64,000 nt of DNA from SHVO01 sp050246995 (GCA_050246995.1 JBFWVA010000003.1:124001-188000); one strand, 5' to 3'. Positions 14,649 to 23,938 are shown, counted from the first letter of the stretch. The notes: generated by a model from the sequence alone, not told the origin. Translations and numbers: made by a program.

Positions 14649-17363
14649 CTACTTCAACGCCGCGAGTGTTTTTTGGGCAATGGGACGCTGTTTCTCGATC
14701 AGGGCCGCGCAGGCTTTGATGCGTTCCAAGGTCTGCGCGAGACTGCGCGGCGCGCCGCGCATATCTTCGGCTTTAGGCGTCATGAACTTCTCAAAGTCAG
14801 CAGCTTCGCCGGCCGTGCAGAAATAACTGCCCACGCCGACAAGAGCTTCGCGGTTATTCGGCGGCGTACGTTGTTTTACAGCCTCGAAATTGTCCTTGAA
14901 CCATGTCCAAGCCGCCACGCGATTGGCCGGCTCCGACATCATGCCGTAAATGATCGTCGGGATTTCGTTGGTCCGGAGTTCCTCGGACAAGGCCAGTGTT
15001 CGCACTTGTGCGGCGATGGCCGGATCGGTCGATCGGGTAAGCGCCGACAGAAGGCGTTGACGGATGATGCCGCTGCGCTCGGTCTTGAGATGCGCAAGCA
15101 CATCCTTCACGAACGGCGCGCCGCGATCCTGCACCGCGACCTGCAGGGCCTTGTCGACCAGATCGGGATCGATCGCGGTTGCATGCACCGCACCGTCGCC
15201 GGGCGCGCCAAGATAGGCCACCGCCCGCTTCGCCAGTTCGGCGCGCACTTGTTGCGATCTCGCCTGGAACGCCATGGCGGCCACCACGGGTGAACGCATC
15301 AAGGTCGCCTGGTTAGGCGCTGTTTTGTCGAGTTCCGAAGTCTTGTCGAGACCAAGGCGCGTATAAAGCGGTCCATACATCTCTGCCGCTACGCGCGCCA
15401 TCTGCGGACGGGACGCTTCAGGCAGCAGCACATGGTCGAACCATGACAGGCGCTCGCCCACGGCTTCGGCCATGTCCCAGGTGATCCCCGGTCCGCGCTG
15501 CTGGCGGATCGTGATCACCGTGCGCAAGCGCGCAAGATAGTGGTCGAAACTCATGCGGCCGGCCATGAACGAGGCGTCCATGCTGTCGAGCAGGGACAGG
15601 ACCTCCTTATCGGTGAGCGCCGCGGTGTTCTCCACCAGTGCCGTCCAACCCCCGTCATCCAGATCGAAGCGGAAGTAGCCAGCCCCGTCCGCGTTCGGCA
15701 TGATCCAGTTCGGGCAGCCGCCGGTCTCGAGTGCGATACGCGTCTCGGGTTCCTTGACGATCACGCACATCTGGTCGCGCTGCGGGCCGCGCCCGAACGC
15801 GACGCAGGTCGGAATACGCCACTGCTGCTTCTTGGATTCGGGCGTGATGGGGCCTTGGAAGTAGCGGCTTTGCGAGACCACGAACGTGGCCGTCGGGCCT
15901 TTGCATTCCAGGCGTGAGGTGAGCAGGGGCACACCTGACTGATTGAGGAAAGATTCAAACGCCGCGACGCCTTCGGTGTCCTTGTTGGCGTCGGCTACCG
16001 ACTGCAGAAATTCGCTCGCGGTCGCGTTGCCCCAGGCGCGGCGCTGAAGATGCAGCGCGACGCCCTTCTGGAAGTTTTCGGGATCGTAGAACTGCTCGAA
16101 CATCGCGAGCACACCGCCGCCTTTCTGGTAGGTGATTCCATCGAAAGCGTTTTGGATATCGTCGTTGGACTTGATGGGCTGGGCGATGGCGCGCGCGGCG
16201 TGCCAGCTGTCCGTGCTCATGGCGTCTAGCGCGCCGGTGAGGGTGAGGCGGCCGTATTCGCCCGCCGGATCGAAAGCCGCCGCCGCCTTGTTGCCCATCC
16301 AGGTGGCGAACGCTTCATTGAGCCAGATGTCGTTCCACCAAGCCGGCGTCACAAGGTTTCCGAACCACTGGTGCGCCAGCTCATGCGCATGCACCCGCGC
16401 GTACGATCGCTTTTGCTGCAGCGAGGAAGTTTCATCGATCAGCAAAAGCTGCTCGCGGTACGTGATCGCACCGGCGTTTTCCATGGCGCCGTAGGCGAAG
16501 TCGGTCACCGCGATGATGTCCAGTTTCTCGAACGGATAAGCCGTGCCGAAATAGCTCTCCAGGGCGCCGACGATCGCCGGCGTATTGTCGAGCGCGTATT
16601 TCAGCTGTTTGCCTTTGCCCTTGGTGGCCACGCCGCGCACCGGAATTTCACGGTCACGGAAGCCGGTCTTCGGTACCGGCGGTCCCTGCACCACGTCGAA
16701 AGGCCCTGCGATCAGCGCTATAAGATAGGTGGGCAGCGGCTTCGTCGTCGTGAAAGTCACGCGCTTGAGCCCGCCCGCGAGCGGCGTTTCCTTCGCCACC
16801 GGCGTATTGGAAATGGCGGAATCGATTGTGCGCACCGTCATCGAGATGTCGTACGGCGTCTTGAAACGCGGTTCGTCGAAGCTGGGGAAGGCGCGCCGCG
16901 CGAAAATGGTCTCCATCTGGCTGTAGAGATAACGTTCACCGCCGTCGTCCGCGCGATACAGGCCTTCCAGCTGACGGTTATAATCGGCGTCATAGATAAT
17001 GCTGATGAGTGCTTTCGGGCCGCGCACTTCGCTCGCCAGTTCCAGTTTCACGACGCCGTCGCTGTCCGGGATCTCGGTCCAGGTCGCGGCCACTGGTTTG
17101 CCGCCCTCGGCGGTCACGCGCGCTTCCTTGACCTTCAACTCCTGCCCATGCAGCCAGATCAGCTTGGTCGGCGCGGCGAGGGTGACGTCGATATCCACCT
17201 TGCCCGAAAACGTATCGGCGTCGGGCCGCGTGATCAGATCCAGGGTGTAGTGCGTTGGGGTGACCGAAGTAGGCAACTGCCCCGCCGGATAATCGGGTGT
17301 TTGGGCGGCCGCCGGAACGGCAAGCAGCAGCAGCGCGAACGCGGTCTTGAACACTGTTCTCAC
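14649..17363 (-). CDS. Exported M1-family zinc aminopeptidase
   Basis: 904 residues with an N-terminal signal peptide (about 20 residues ending AAAQ), so probably periplasmic. Removes N-terminal residues from peptides. All M1 hallmarks are present: substrate-binding GAMEN at residues 292-296, zinc site HELAH at 327-331 with the third ligand Glu350 in WLNEAFATW, and a C-terminal ERAP1-like helical domain (about residue 560 to the end). The ATG overlaps the stop of the upstream exported 179-aa gene by four bases (17360-17363), so the two are co-translated. Substrate specificity is not evident. Confidence 0.93.
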   Translation of the reverse strand: MRTVFKTAFALLLLAVPAAAQTPDYPAGQLPTSVTPTHYTLDLITRPDADTFSGKVDIDVTLAAPTKLIWLHGQELKVKEARVTAEGGKPVAATWTEIPDSDGVVKLELASEVRGPKALISIIYDADYNRQLEGLYRADDGGERYLYSQMETIFARRAFPSFDEPRFKTPYDISMTVRTIDSAISNTPVAKETPLAGGLKRVTFTTTKPLPTYLIALIAGPFDVVQGPPVPKTGFRDREIPVRGVATKGKGKQLKYALDNTPAIVGALESYFGTAYPFEKLDIIAVTDFAYGAMENAGAITYREQLLLIDETSSLQQKRSYARVHAHELAHQWFGNLVTPAWWNDIWLNEAFATWMGNKAAAAFDPAGEYGRLTLTGALDAMSTDSWHAARAIAQPIKSNDDIQNAFDGITYQKGGGVLAMFEQFYDPENFQKGVALHLQRRAWGNATASEFLQSVADANKDTEGVAAFESFLNQSGVPLLTSRLECKGPTATFVVSQSRYFQGPITPESKKQQWRIPTCVAFGRGPQRDQMCVIVKEPETRIALETGGCPNWIMPNADGAGYFRFDLDDGGWTALVENTAALTDKEVLSLLDSMDASFMAGRMSFDHYLARLRTVITIRQQRGPGITWDMAEAVGERLSWFDHVLLPEASRPQMARVAAEMYGPLYTRLGLDKTSELDKTAPNQATLMRSPVVAAMAFQARSQQVRAELAKRAVAYLGAPGDGAVHATAIDPDLVDKALQVAVQDRGAPFVKDVLAHLKTERSGIIRQRLLSALTRSTDPAIAAQVRTLALSEELRTNEIPTIIYGMMSEPANRVAAWTWFKDNFEAVKQRTPPNNREALVGVGSYFCTAGEAADFEKFMTPKAEDMRGAPRSLAQTLERIKACAALIEKQRPIAQKTLAALK

Positions 17364-17899
17364 TTGATACTCCCGATCTTGGTCGATCCCACGAAAACTT
17401 CGCCGGCTTCGTTATTCACGAAACGGAATTGGTGTGTCCCACAGTCGCCGGCGTCGGTGCATTCCACCAGGCTTGGCGTGAAGATCGCGATGGCCTCTTT
17501 GCCTTCGAGGCTCAGCTTGTGCGACAGCTCAGCCTGCAGGCGCGTGCGCTCCTTGGACCAGAACTTGATGCCGACCGGCTGCGTGTTCGCGTCGCCCGTA
17601 CCAACGAGGATGATTCCCTGCACGATCCAGTCGCCGTCGCGCGGCGCGACTTCCCAGTCGAATTCGTAATAGCGAATGAGGCTCCCGATGGAACTGAGGA
17701 TAATGGTGTCCGAGGCGTGCCACATCTCATAGATCGAGATGTTGCCAGCGATGGCCCAGCGGTAGTCGCCCTCGGTCTTGACGTCGCCTGAGATCAGCGC
17801 CGGATCGATGCCGCGCGGTTGGGGCTTCGGCTTCGCGTTCGCGGCGCTCAGCATCAAGGCTGCCAGCGCGATGCAGGCAATTCTCCGAAAAGCGCCCAT
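17360..17899 (-). CDS. Exported hypothetical protein upstream of M1 peptidase
   Basis: 179 residues from the ATG at 17899, which has a GGGAGA ribosome site; an in-frame ATG four codons earlier (17911) is less well placed. An N-terminal hydrophobic stretch ending SAANAK suggests a signal peptide. The mature part is beta-rich with Trp/Tyr (YRWAIAGNISIYEMW, YYEFDWEV, DWIVQGIILV) and one Cys pair (ECTDAGDC near residue 150). I do not recognise a family. The four-base ATGA overlap with the peptidase gene implies a shared job in the periplasm, possibly as an accessory or inhibitor, but that is inference. Confidence 0.7.
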   Translation of the reverse strand: MGAFRRIACIALAALMLSAANAKPKPQPRGIDPALISGDVKTEGDYRWAIAGNISIYEMWHASDTIILSSIGSLIRYYEFDWEVAPRDGDWIVQGIILVGTGDANTQPVGIKFWSKERTRLQAELSHKLSLEGKEAIAIFTPSLVECTDAGDCGTHQFRFVNNEAGEVFVGSTKIGSIK

Positions 17900-18005
17900 G
17901 GGGTCTCCCAAAATCCACAGAACACTTTTATAGACTGCGGTTCCGCTTCGCCCAAGGGGCCGGGCGGGGTATGATCACTGTTACACCTGCATAGATGTTC
18001 CAAAA

Positions 18006-18749
18006 ATGGCGCATGTCGTTCTGAATTCGCGGACCCTGCGCCTTCGGGTATTTCCCAAACCCAAGGGCAAGGCCTCCCGCCCGAAGCGGGAAAATAAGAC
18101 TCTCGCGCTGTTCGAAGCGCCGCCCGAGGACACGACGGACGGGCCGGCGGACAAGCTGGCCGAGAAGGTCGCGGCGCTCTGCCTGCTCAATCGCGTGAAC
18201 GCCGACATCCTCGCCCGCACGCCCCAGCTCGGTTTGCGCGATTGGTGGCTGACCGCCGGTTCTCTGACGGCGACGGTGTGGAATCTGCGCTCGGGACGCG
18301 CCGCCAGTCAGGGCATTCGCGACTACGACATCGCTTATTTCTCCGAGGACGCGTCCGAAGAGGCCGAGGAAGAAGTCCGCCGCGCCGCCGCGAAGCTCTT
18401 CGGCGATCTCGATGCCACGGTGACCTTGCACAATCAGGCCCGTCTCCTCGTTGGACCTGAGGAGGAGAACGGCGTCGTTTATCCGCCCCTGACCTCGGCT
18501 TCGGAAGGGCTTTTGCGCCAACCGGCGAACGCGTTCACCATCGGCATGAGATGCACGGGGGCCGATTTTTTCGACATCTACGCGCCCCTTGGCGTCGGTG
18601 ATGTCTGGGACATGGTGGCGCGGCCGAACCGCTCCGTGCCGCTCGCGAAGGTCTACGAGGAGATGACGATGCGTTGGCAGGCGCGCTGGCCGCGCCTCGT
18701 TATTTATCCCTGGGTTGATGAACAGGAGAAAAATAAGCAAAAACAATAA
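18006..18749 (+). CDS. Nucleotidyltransferase-like family protein (NTP_transf_6 type)
   Basis: 247 residues, cytoplasmic. The core segment has the pattern of the DUF925/NTP_transf_6 family: a WWLTAGSLTATVWNL segment followed by the acidic motif RDYDIAYF (about residue 107-114), then a long Glu-rich helix. These proteins belong to the nucleotidyltransferase superfamily by fold, but their substrates are unknown. The N-terminal 60 residues are basic and probably an extension. Stands alone between the divergent exported-protein gene and kup. Confidence 0.75.
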   Translation: MAHVVLNSRTLRLRVFPKPKGKASRPKRENKTLALFEAPPEDTTDGPADKLAEKVAALCLLNRVNADILARTPQLGLRDWWLTAGSLTATVWNLRSGRAASQGIRDYDIAYFSEDASEEAEEEVRRAAAKLFGDLDATVTLHNQARLLVGPEEENGVVYPPLTSASEGLLRQPANAFTIGMRCTGADFFDIYAPLGVGDVWDMVARPNRSVPLAKVYEEMTMRWQARWPRLVIYPWVDEQEKNKQKQ

Positions 18750-18871
18750 TCTAGAGTTGATAATTCGGCTTTCCAAGCGGGAGCCTTGATGCTACACCCG
18801 CGCTCCTGCCGAACGGCCCGCCACCGGGTCGGCCGCTCCGCCAGCGTTGTAAACTTCAGCGGTCGTAGCAC

Positions 18872-20818
18872 ATGAACCAGGACGCATCCCCTGGATCTCA
18901 AATCCAGGCGCTCTCCGATTGGGTGCCGCCTCGTTCTCAGAACTCTCCCAACCGGGACCACCGCATCGTGGCGCTTGTTCTTGGCGCTGTCGGCGTGGTG
19001 TTCGGCGACATCGGCACGAGCCCGCTGTACGCCTTGAAAGAAGCTTTTAGCGGGGCCCACCCCATGCCGGCCGACGAGCCGCATGTGTTCGGCGTCCTGT
19101 CGCTTGTGTTCTGGACGTTCATGATCGTGGTGACGCTGAAGTATGCCGTCCTCGTCATGCGCGCCGACAATAAAGGTGAGGGCGGCAGCCTCGTGCTCGT
19201 CGCGCTCGCCAGTCAGGCGCTCGCCGACGGGAAGAATAAATGGTTGATGCCCGTCGTCGTCGTGTTCGGTATTTTTGCCGGCGCGCTGTTCTACGGTGAC
19301 AGCATGATCACTCCGGCGATCTCGGTCTTGAGCGCCGTGGAAGGCCTCAACGTCGCGGTGCCGGAACTCGGCGACTTTGTCGTGCCGATCACTGTCGTCA
19401 TCCTCCTGTGCCTTTTCATGATCCAGCGTTACGGCACGCGCATCGTCGGTCACGCGTTCGGACCGATCACGCTCCTGTGGTTCCTCTCGCTCGCCGTGCT
19501 GGGCGTCATGAATATCCTTAATTCGCCGGAAATCTTACAGGCGCTCAGTCCCTATTACGCCTACGTCTTTTTCCTCAAATACAAGACCACGGCCTTCCTT
19601 TCGCTCGCGGCGGTCTTTCTCGTCGTGACCGGCGCCGAAGCGCTCTACGCCGACATGGGCCACTTCGGCAAAAAGGCGATCCGTATTTCCTGGTTCTGGA
19701 TCGTGTTCCCCGGCCTGATGCTCAACTATCTCGGCCAGGGCGCGCTTCTGCTCGACAATCCGAAAGCCGCCGAGAATCCGTTCTACTTGATGGTTCCCGA
19801 GTGGGCCGCGATTCCGATGGTCATCCTGGCGACGTTGGCCACCGCCGTCGCCTCTCAAGCTGTGATCAGCGGCACATTCTCGCTGTCGCGCCAAGCCATG
19901 CAGATGGGCTTCCTCCCGCGCATGGAAACCATCCACACATCCGAGACTGAGCGCGGCCAGATCTATGTCCCGTTCATCAACTGGATGCTCATGGTTTCGG
20001 TCCTGGCGCTGGTGCTGGGCTTTGGCTCGTCCAGCAATCTTGCGGCCGCTTACGGCGTCGCGGTTGCCGGCGATATGATCGTCACCACGGTACAGCTTAC
20101 GATCGTGATGTTCCTGCTGTGGCGCTGGCCGGTGTGGATCGCCACCGTCATCTTTGTCGTCTTCTTTATTATCGACCTCGCTTTCTTCTCCGCCAATGCG
20201 ACCAAGATTCCGCATGGCGGCTGGGTGCCGCTCGCCATTGCCGCGGTCGGTTTCATCTTACTGACAACATGGAAGAGGGGCCGCGCGCTGCTCTTCGCGC
20301 GTATGGCGGAAGAAGCCATGCCGGTCGAGCTGTTCTTGAACTCGCTGTCGGCCAACGTCACGCGCGTGCCGGGAACCGCTGTGTTCCTCTCGGCGACCAC
20401 CGACGGTGTGCCGCACGCGCTGCTCCACAATCTCAAGCATAATAAAGTGGTTCATGAGCGCGTTGTGTTCCTGACTGTGGTCACGGACGAAAGGGCGCAT
20501 GTGTCCGATTCCGCGCGTCTCGAGGTGCAGCACCTGGGGCGGCGGTTCTACCGCTTCGTCGTGCGCTATGGCTTCCTGGACGCGACGAATATCCCGGCGG
20601 CGTTGAAGTGCGCGACCAAGCACAACTTCGAATTCAACGACATGGAGACGTCGTTCTTCCTGGGCCGCGAAACGCTGATCCCGAGCCGCCGGCCGGGCAT
20701 GGCGTTGTGGCGCGAGAGCTTGTTCGCCTGGATGTCGCGTTCGGCGACCAGCGCTCTCGATTTCTTCCACCTGCCGCCGAATCGCGTGGTGGAACTGGGA
20801 ACGCAGGTCGAGATCTAA
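18872..20818 (+). CDS. kup: Low-affinity potassium transporter Kup
   Basis: 648 residues, KUP/HAK/KT family K+:H+ symporter of the inner membrane. After an approximately 30-residue cytoplasmic start comes the family signature GVVFGDIGTSPLYALKEAF, then about 12 membrane helices, with the GTFSLSRQAMQMG segment, and a C-terminal cytoplasmic domain of about 150 residues. The ATG at 18872 is the first in frame. Its stop overlaps the stop of the converging DUF4010 gene (TAA 20816-20818 against TAG on 20815-20817). No c-di-AMP-type riboswitch was seen in the 120-base leader. Confidence 0.95.
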   Translation: MNQDASPGSQIQALSDWVPPRSQNSPNRDHRIVALVLGAVGVVFGDIGTSPLYALKEAFSGAHPMPADEPHVFGVLSLVFWTFMIVVTLKYAVLVMRADNKGEGGSLVLVALASQALADGKNKWLMPVVVVFGIFAGALFYGDSMITPAISVLSAVEGLNVAVPELGDFVVPITVVILLCLFMIQRYGTRIVGHAFGPITLLWFLSLAVLGVMNILNSPEILQALSPYYAYVFFLKYKTTAFLSLAAVFLVVTGAEALYADMGHFGKKAIRISWFWIVFPGLMLNYLGQGALLLDNPKAAENPFYLMVPEWAAIPMVILATLATAVASQAVISGTFSLSRQAMQMGFLPRMETIHTSETERGQIYVPFINWMLMVSVLALVLGFGSSSNLAAAYGVAVAGDMIVTTVQLTIVMFLLWRWPVWIATVIFVVFFIIDLAFFSANATKIPHGGWVPLAIAAVGFILLTTWKRGRALLFARMAEEAMPVELFLNSLSANVTRVPGTAVFLSATTDGVPHALLHNLKHNKVVHERVVFLTVVTDERAHVSDSARLEVQHLGRRFYRFVVRYGFLDATNIPAALKCATKHNFEFNDMETSFFLGRETLIPSRRPGMALWRESLFAWMSRSATSALDFFHLPPNRVVELGTQVEI

Positions 20819-22083
20819 GGGAAAAGTTGGCGTTCGATAAGGAAGGCAGCGCCCGCCGTCGCGAGCGGCGGTAGGAACACCAATGCCGCCAGCGGTAAAA
20901 ACCTTTTTCCCGCGATGGCCACAGCGTAGACACCTTTAGCCACGGAATTCACGGCGGCGGCCAGCAGCACGGCGATGGTCACCTCGATGACCGTCGCGCC
21001 GCCGCTCGCCCCAAGACGCGCCATAGTCGCGTTCGTGGCATCCACATCCACAAGTCCGCCGAGCGCTGAAGCGATCAGGGCGCCGTGATGGCCGAAGGCC
21101 TGTTGTGCATAATGCGTGGCTAACGCCACTGCGACGAAGGCCGCCACGAACTTCAATCCGGTTCCGATATCGGCGGCGGCCTCGAGCTCGATGCCGCCGT
21201 CCTTTTTCGGCGGGTTGCTGAAACTGAGCAGGGCTGCGATGGCGAGCGAGGTGGCGCTCGCCACAATCATCGGCAGCCACAAGGTTTCGACGGCCTCGTT
21301 GAACAGAATGCCCGTCAGTATCAGTGCGCGGATGAACATGACGGCGCAGGCGAGCGCGATGCTGCCGGCCGCATACCGCGTCATGGGTTCATGTGTTTTT
21401 GCGAAGCGCGCGAACGCGATCGTCGTGGCGGTCGAGGACACCAATCCGCCCAGAAGACCCACGCTGGCGGCGCCGGCTTTCTGGCCAAACAACCGCATCG
21501 CCGTATGCGCCGCGAAAGAAATCGCCGCGATCACCACAACGATCCACCACAGCACATACGGATTGATGGTCTCGCCGGGGCCGTATCCGCGATTGGGCAG
21601 CAGGGGCAGAACGACCACCGAAATGACCAGTAGTTTCAGGGCCGACGTGACTTCGTCTTCGTCGATCCGTTTTATCCATTCATGCAGTGGTTTCTTGACG
21701 CCAAGGGTCGCCGCGACGATCACGGCCGACGCGGCGGCGACTTCCATCTCTCCGCGCATCGCGACGATGCCGAGCACGAATGTCAGGATCGCGGCGACCT
21801 CCGTCGTTGCGCCGCGCCCCTGGTCCTTCATCAGGCCGGTGAAATAGATGACGACGATCATGGCGACGAAGCCGAGGCTCGCCAGCGCGGTAACCAGATC
21901 GTCGGTGAGGTGACCCACGAGCCCGAGGGCGCCGCCAAGGAGGCCGATCAATGCGAACGTGCGCACACCAAGCGCGCGTGTGCCGGTTTCCATCGCGCGG
22001 CTCTGCCAACCGCGCTCGATGCCGATCATCAGTCCGATCGCAAAAGCCAGAGCCAGACGGCCGAAAAGTTCAACTTCATTCAT
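20815..22083 (-). CDS. MgtC/SapB plus DUF4010 membrane protein
   Basis: 422 residues and about 12 hydrophobic helices. The N-terminal 130 residues match the MgtC/SapB pattern (AFAIGLMIGIERGWQ, then GVRTFALIGLLGGALG); the rest corresponds to DUF4010. MgtC-like domains are linked with Mg2+/acid stress adaptation and inhibition of ATP synthase in some pathogens, but the fused DUF4010 form has no established function. It converges on kup with overlapping stops; a role in cation homeostasis is suggested only by that neighbour. Confidence 0.85.
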   Translation of the reverse strand: MNEVELFGRLALAFAIGLMIGIERGWQSRAMETGTRALGVRTFALIGLLGGALGLVGHLTDDLVTALASLGFVAMIVVIYFTGLMKDQGRGATTEVAAILTFVLGIVAMRGEMEVAAASAVIVAATLGVKKPLHEWIKRIDEDEVTSALKLLVISVVVLPLLPNRGYGPGETINPYVLWWIVVVIAAISFAAHTAMRLFGQKAGAASVGLLGGLVSSTATTIAFARFAKTHEPMTRYAAGSIALACAVMFIRALILTGILFNEAVETLWLPMIVASATSLAIAALLSFSNPPKKDGGIELEAAADIGTGLKFVAAFVAVALATHYAQQAFGHHGALIASALGGLVDVDATNATMARLGASGGATVIEVTIAVLLAAAVNSVAKGVYAVAIAGKRFLPLAALVFLPPLATAGAAFLIERQLFP

Positions 22084-22098
22084 GGGGATGCCGATCTT

Positions 22099-22638
22099 CT
22101 ACTTCCGGCCTTGAACATTCAAGCTGATGAGCACGTTCCCGGGCGCGCGCAGGGCGCTGTTGTCTTGAAATTCGCCGAACTCAGTTACGCGTTCGATGTC
22201 GCGGAACCCCGCGCCGTGCATCATGGCGCCGAGGTACTCGTAGAACATGCCCGTATAGTGGACGTCATGTGGACTGGTGCGGCCGCCGAACAGGCTGCGC
22301 ATGACATGATAGCGATGTTGAAAATCCATGTTCGGCAGAAGGAAAAGGCGGCACAGCACTTCCATGTCCGGCACGGATATCCGCACGCGTCCACCCGGCG
22401 CCAGGACACGGTGGAATTCTCTGAGGGCCTGCTGGACTTCGCCGTCGTAAGCTAGATGTTCCAGCACATGGGAGGCATAGATCTCCGCGCAACTTCCCCC
22501 GGGCAGGGCGGTGAGGTCCTTGCAGTCGCCGACCATATCGACGTGGGGGGCTGGGGCGATATCGAGCACGGTCCAGCCCTCACGGCGTTCCTTACCGCCG
22601 ATATGGAGTTTGAGGCCGCCGGGTGGTATATCGCCCAC
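22099..22638 (-). CDS. SAM-dependent methyltransferase (class I)
   Basis: 179 residues, with a GTG start at 22638 and an AAGG-like ribosome site; no in-frame ATG is suitable. It begins LKLHIGGKERREGW, with motif I shortened to HIGG, followed by VDMVGDCKDL (acidic ribose-binding loop) and the SHVLEHL and VLAPGGRVRISVPD segments typical of methyltransferases found in glycan or lipopolysaccharide gene sets. The substrate is unknown. It starts 15 bases beyond the DUF4010 gene on the same strand and may head that transcript. Divergent from the 36-aa basic ORF. Confidence 0.8.
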   Translation of the reverse strand: MGDIPPGGLKLHIGGKERREGWTVLDIAPAPHVDMVGDCKDLTALPGGSCAEIYASHVLEHLAYDGEVQQALREFHRVLAPGGRVRISVPDMEVLCRLFLLPNMDFQHRYHVMRSLFGGRTSPHDVHYTGMFYEYLGAMMHGAGFRDIERVTEFGEFQDNSALRAPGNVLISLNVQGRK

Positions 22639-22690
22639 GAACTGTACCTTTTGACGAGGTGCGGAGCGTCACAACAAGAGGAAGGCCCCT

Positions 22691-22801
22691 ATGAGCCACG
22701 CACGTAAAGCCAGCAAGAAAATGCGCTCGAACAAGCGCAAAGGTAAGGCCAAGGCCAAGCAGGCGCGCCGTCGCGCCCGTTCCGAACGCACCAACCGCTA
22801 G
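22691..22801 (+). CDS. 36-aa extremely basic mini-protein (candidate)
   Basis: ATG 22691 to TAG 22801, with an AGAGGAAG ribosome site 7-8 bases upstream. The product is MSHARKASKKMRSNKRKGKA followed by a further 16 mostly basic residues; 17 of 36 residues are Lys or Arg, with no Cys and no hydrophobic segment. It is too short to be called by length-limited gene finders. Such composition suggests RNA, ribosome or DNA binding. No family is recognised. A perfect 11-bp hairpin follows 10 bases after the stop. Conservation in relatives would be decisive. Confidence 0.5.
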   Translation: MSHARKASKKMRSNKRKGKAKAKQARRRARSERTNR

Positions 22802-22811
22802 ACCGTTGGAT

Positions 22812-22841
22812 TCTCGCGCTCGTCGTTACGCGAGCGCGAGA
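22812..22841. terminator. Perfect hairpin between converging mini-protein and GNAT genes
   Basis: TCTCGCGCTCG (22812-22822) and CGAGCGCGAGA (22831-22841) form an 11-bp stem around an 8-base loop that includes the GNAT stop codon region. There is no T-run on either strand, so it is a weak or rho-assisted terminator, or an mRNA 3'-end stabiliser. Confidence 0.45.
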
Positions 22842-23302
22842 CCCATGCGCAGCGCGGTGAAGCGGAAGCCGGGAATGTGCTCGGTCCGCCGGCCTTCCGG
22901 CACCCACCCGCGGGCGCGGTAGAACGCCACGGCGTTCTCGTTGGCGGCCAGGACCTCGAGCAGCGCCTTGCGTTGGCCCGTAGATTTAATAGTGCCGATC
23001 GCGGCGTCATAAAGGGCCGAGCCCACGCCGCAGCCCTGATAAGCGGGCAATACATAAAGCATCCAGATGACCCCGGCCGGATTGACCCCGGCCGTGCCCA
23101 CGATCTCGCCGTCGATCAGGGCAACGTGAATGCTGTTCCATTCGCCGGCCACGAAGGCCGCCAGATTGCGCGAGTTGGTCAGGGCGCGCTGGCTGTCGGC
23201 GGGGATGATGTTCTTGTTGGCTTCGAGCCAGGACTCACGCACGACCGAGGCGATGTCGGCGGCATCGTCGGCGGTGGCGGAACGGATTTCTAATACGCTC
23301 AC
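22826..23302 (-). CDS. GNAT-family N-acetyltransferase
   Basis: 158 residues; GTG start at 23302. Acetyl-CoA-dependent transferase of unknown substrate. The GNAT pattern is clear: EIRSATADDAADIASVV at the N-terminus, the motif A strand MLYVLPAYQGCGVGSALYDA with the acetyl-CoA pyrophosphate loop QGCGVG, and motif B ANENAVAFYRARGWVPEG near the C-terminus. Closely related sequences are annotated as general GNATs. It stands alone and has its own upstream region. Confidence 0.88.
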   Translation of the reverse strand: MSVLEIRSATADDAADIASVVRESWLEANKNIIPADSQRALTNSRNLAAFVAGEWNSIHVALIDGEIVGTAGVNPAGVIWMLYVLPAYQGCGVGSALYDAAIGTIKSTGQRKALLEVLAANENAVAFYRARGWVPEGRRTEHIPGFRFTALRMGLALA

Positions 23303-23400
23303 GGGAGACTCGACCTCTCACTAGGGCAGACTCCCGAGGGTACGAGCGGGGTGGTTTCTAGTGCGTTAAGACCCCGGGTAGCCCGGTGCACGCAAACACA

Positions 23401-23430
23401 AAAGGCCGCGATCGAATCGCGGCCTTTTTT
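23401..23430. terminator. Rho-independent terminator after rpsU
   Basis: AAAGGCCGCGAT (23401-23412) pairs with ATCGCGGCCTTT (23416-23427), loop CGA. On the minus strand it lies about 30 bases past the rpsU stop and is followed by TTTTGTGTTT; on plus it carries a six-T run. Confidence 0.85.
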
Positions 23431-23456
23431 CAGCAACTCGTGAGAGATGCGTGGGT

Positions 23457-23663
23457 CTAGAAGCCTTCGCGCTCGAGACGCTTGCGCTCCATCTTGCGCG
23501 CGCGGCGAACCGCTTCGGCCTTTTCACGGGCCTTGCGCTCAGACGGCTTCTCATAGGATTTGCGCAGCTTCATCTCGCGGAAGAGCCCCTCGCGCTGCAT
23601 CTTCTTCTTGAGCGCCTTGAGGGCTTGGTCGACGTTATTGTCGCGCACTACTACCTGAACCAG
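23457..23663 (-). CDS. rpsU: 30S ribosomal protein S21, probable CTG start
   Basis: Small-subunit protein near the anti-Shine-Dalgarno region of 16S rRNA. Sequence from RDNNVDQALKALKKKMQREG is unmistakable S21, ending in the usual basic helix (RKMERKRLEREGF). Homologues begin M-V-Q-V-x-V-RDNNV; here those codons read CTG GTT CAG GTA GTA GTG CGC, with GGAG seven bases upstream of the CTG at 23661-23663. An in-frame stop lies eight codons farther up with no ATG, GTG or TTG between. The only orthodox start is a GTG (23648) that would remove five conserved residues and has no well-spaced ribosome site. I therefore place the start at CTG, giving 68 residues. Confidence 0.88.
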   Translation of the reverse strand: MVQVVVRDNNVDQALKALKKKMQREGLFREMKLRKSYEKPSERKAREKAEAVRRARKMERKRLEREGF

Positions 23664-23938
23664 GACCCGTCTCCATCGGTTGGAAAACTAAAGGGCGACG
23701 GCCCATAGGTAACCGTCGCCTTGAGGGCCGGGGATATAACATAGGGTTTTGGGACTGGGAAGGCCGCTTTACGCTTTGTTTGGCCTAATTTTCAGCGGTT
23801 TAGCGAATCTGATGCATAGATGCCACAGGTTGCGCGAACCGACCACCAAGCCCCTTGGTTCGCCTCACTTTTCGCCGTCGCGGTCGTCCGGATCCTGACC
23901 TATATAGTCGGTCAGGACCCCATTGAACGGACCCGAGA

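Noticed and set aside
18750..18871. Potassium or c-di-AMP riboswitch upstream of kup
   Set aside because: The 120-base leader has no sequence or fold I could match to those classes.
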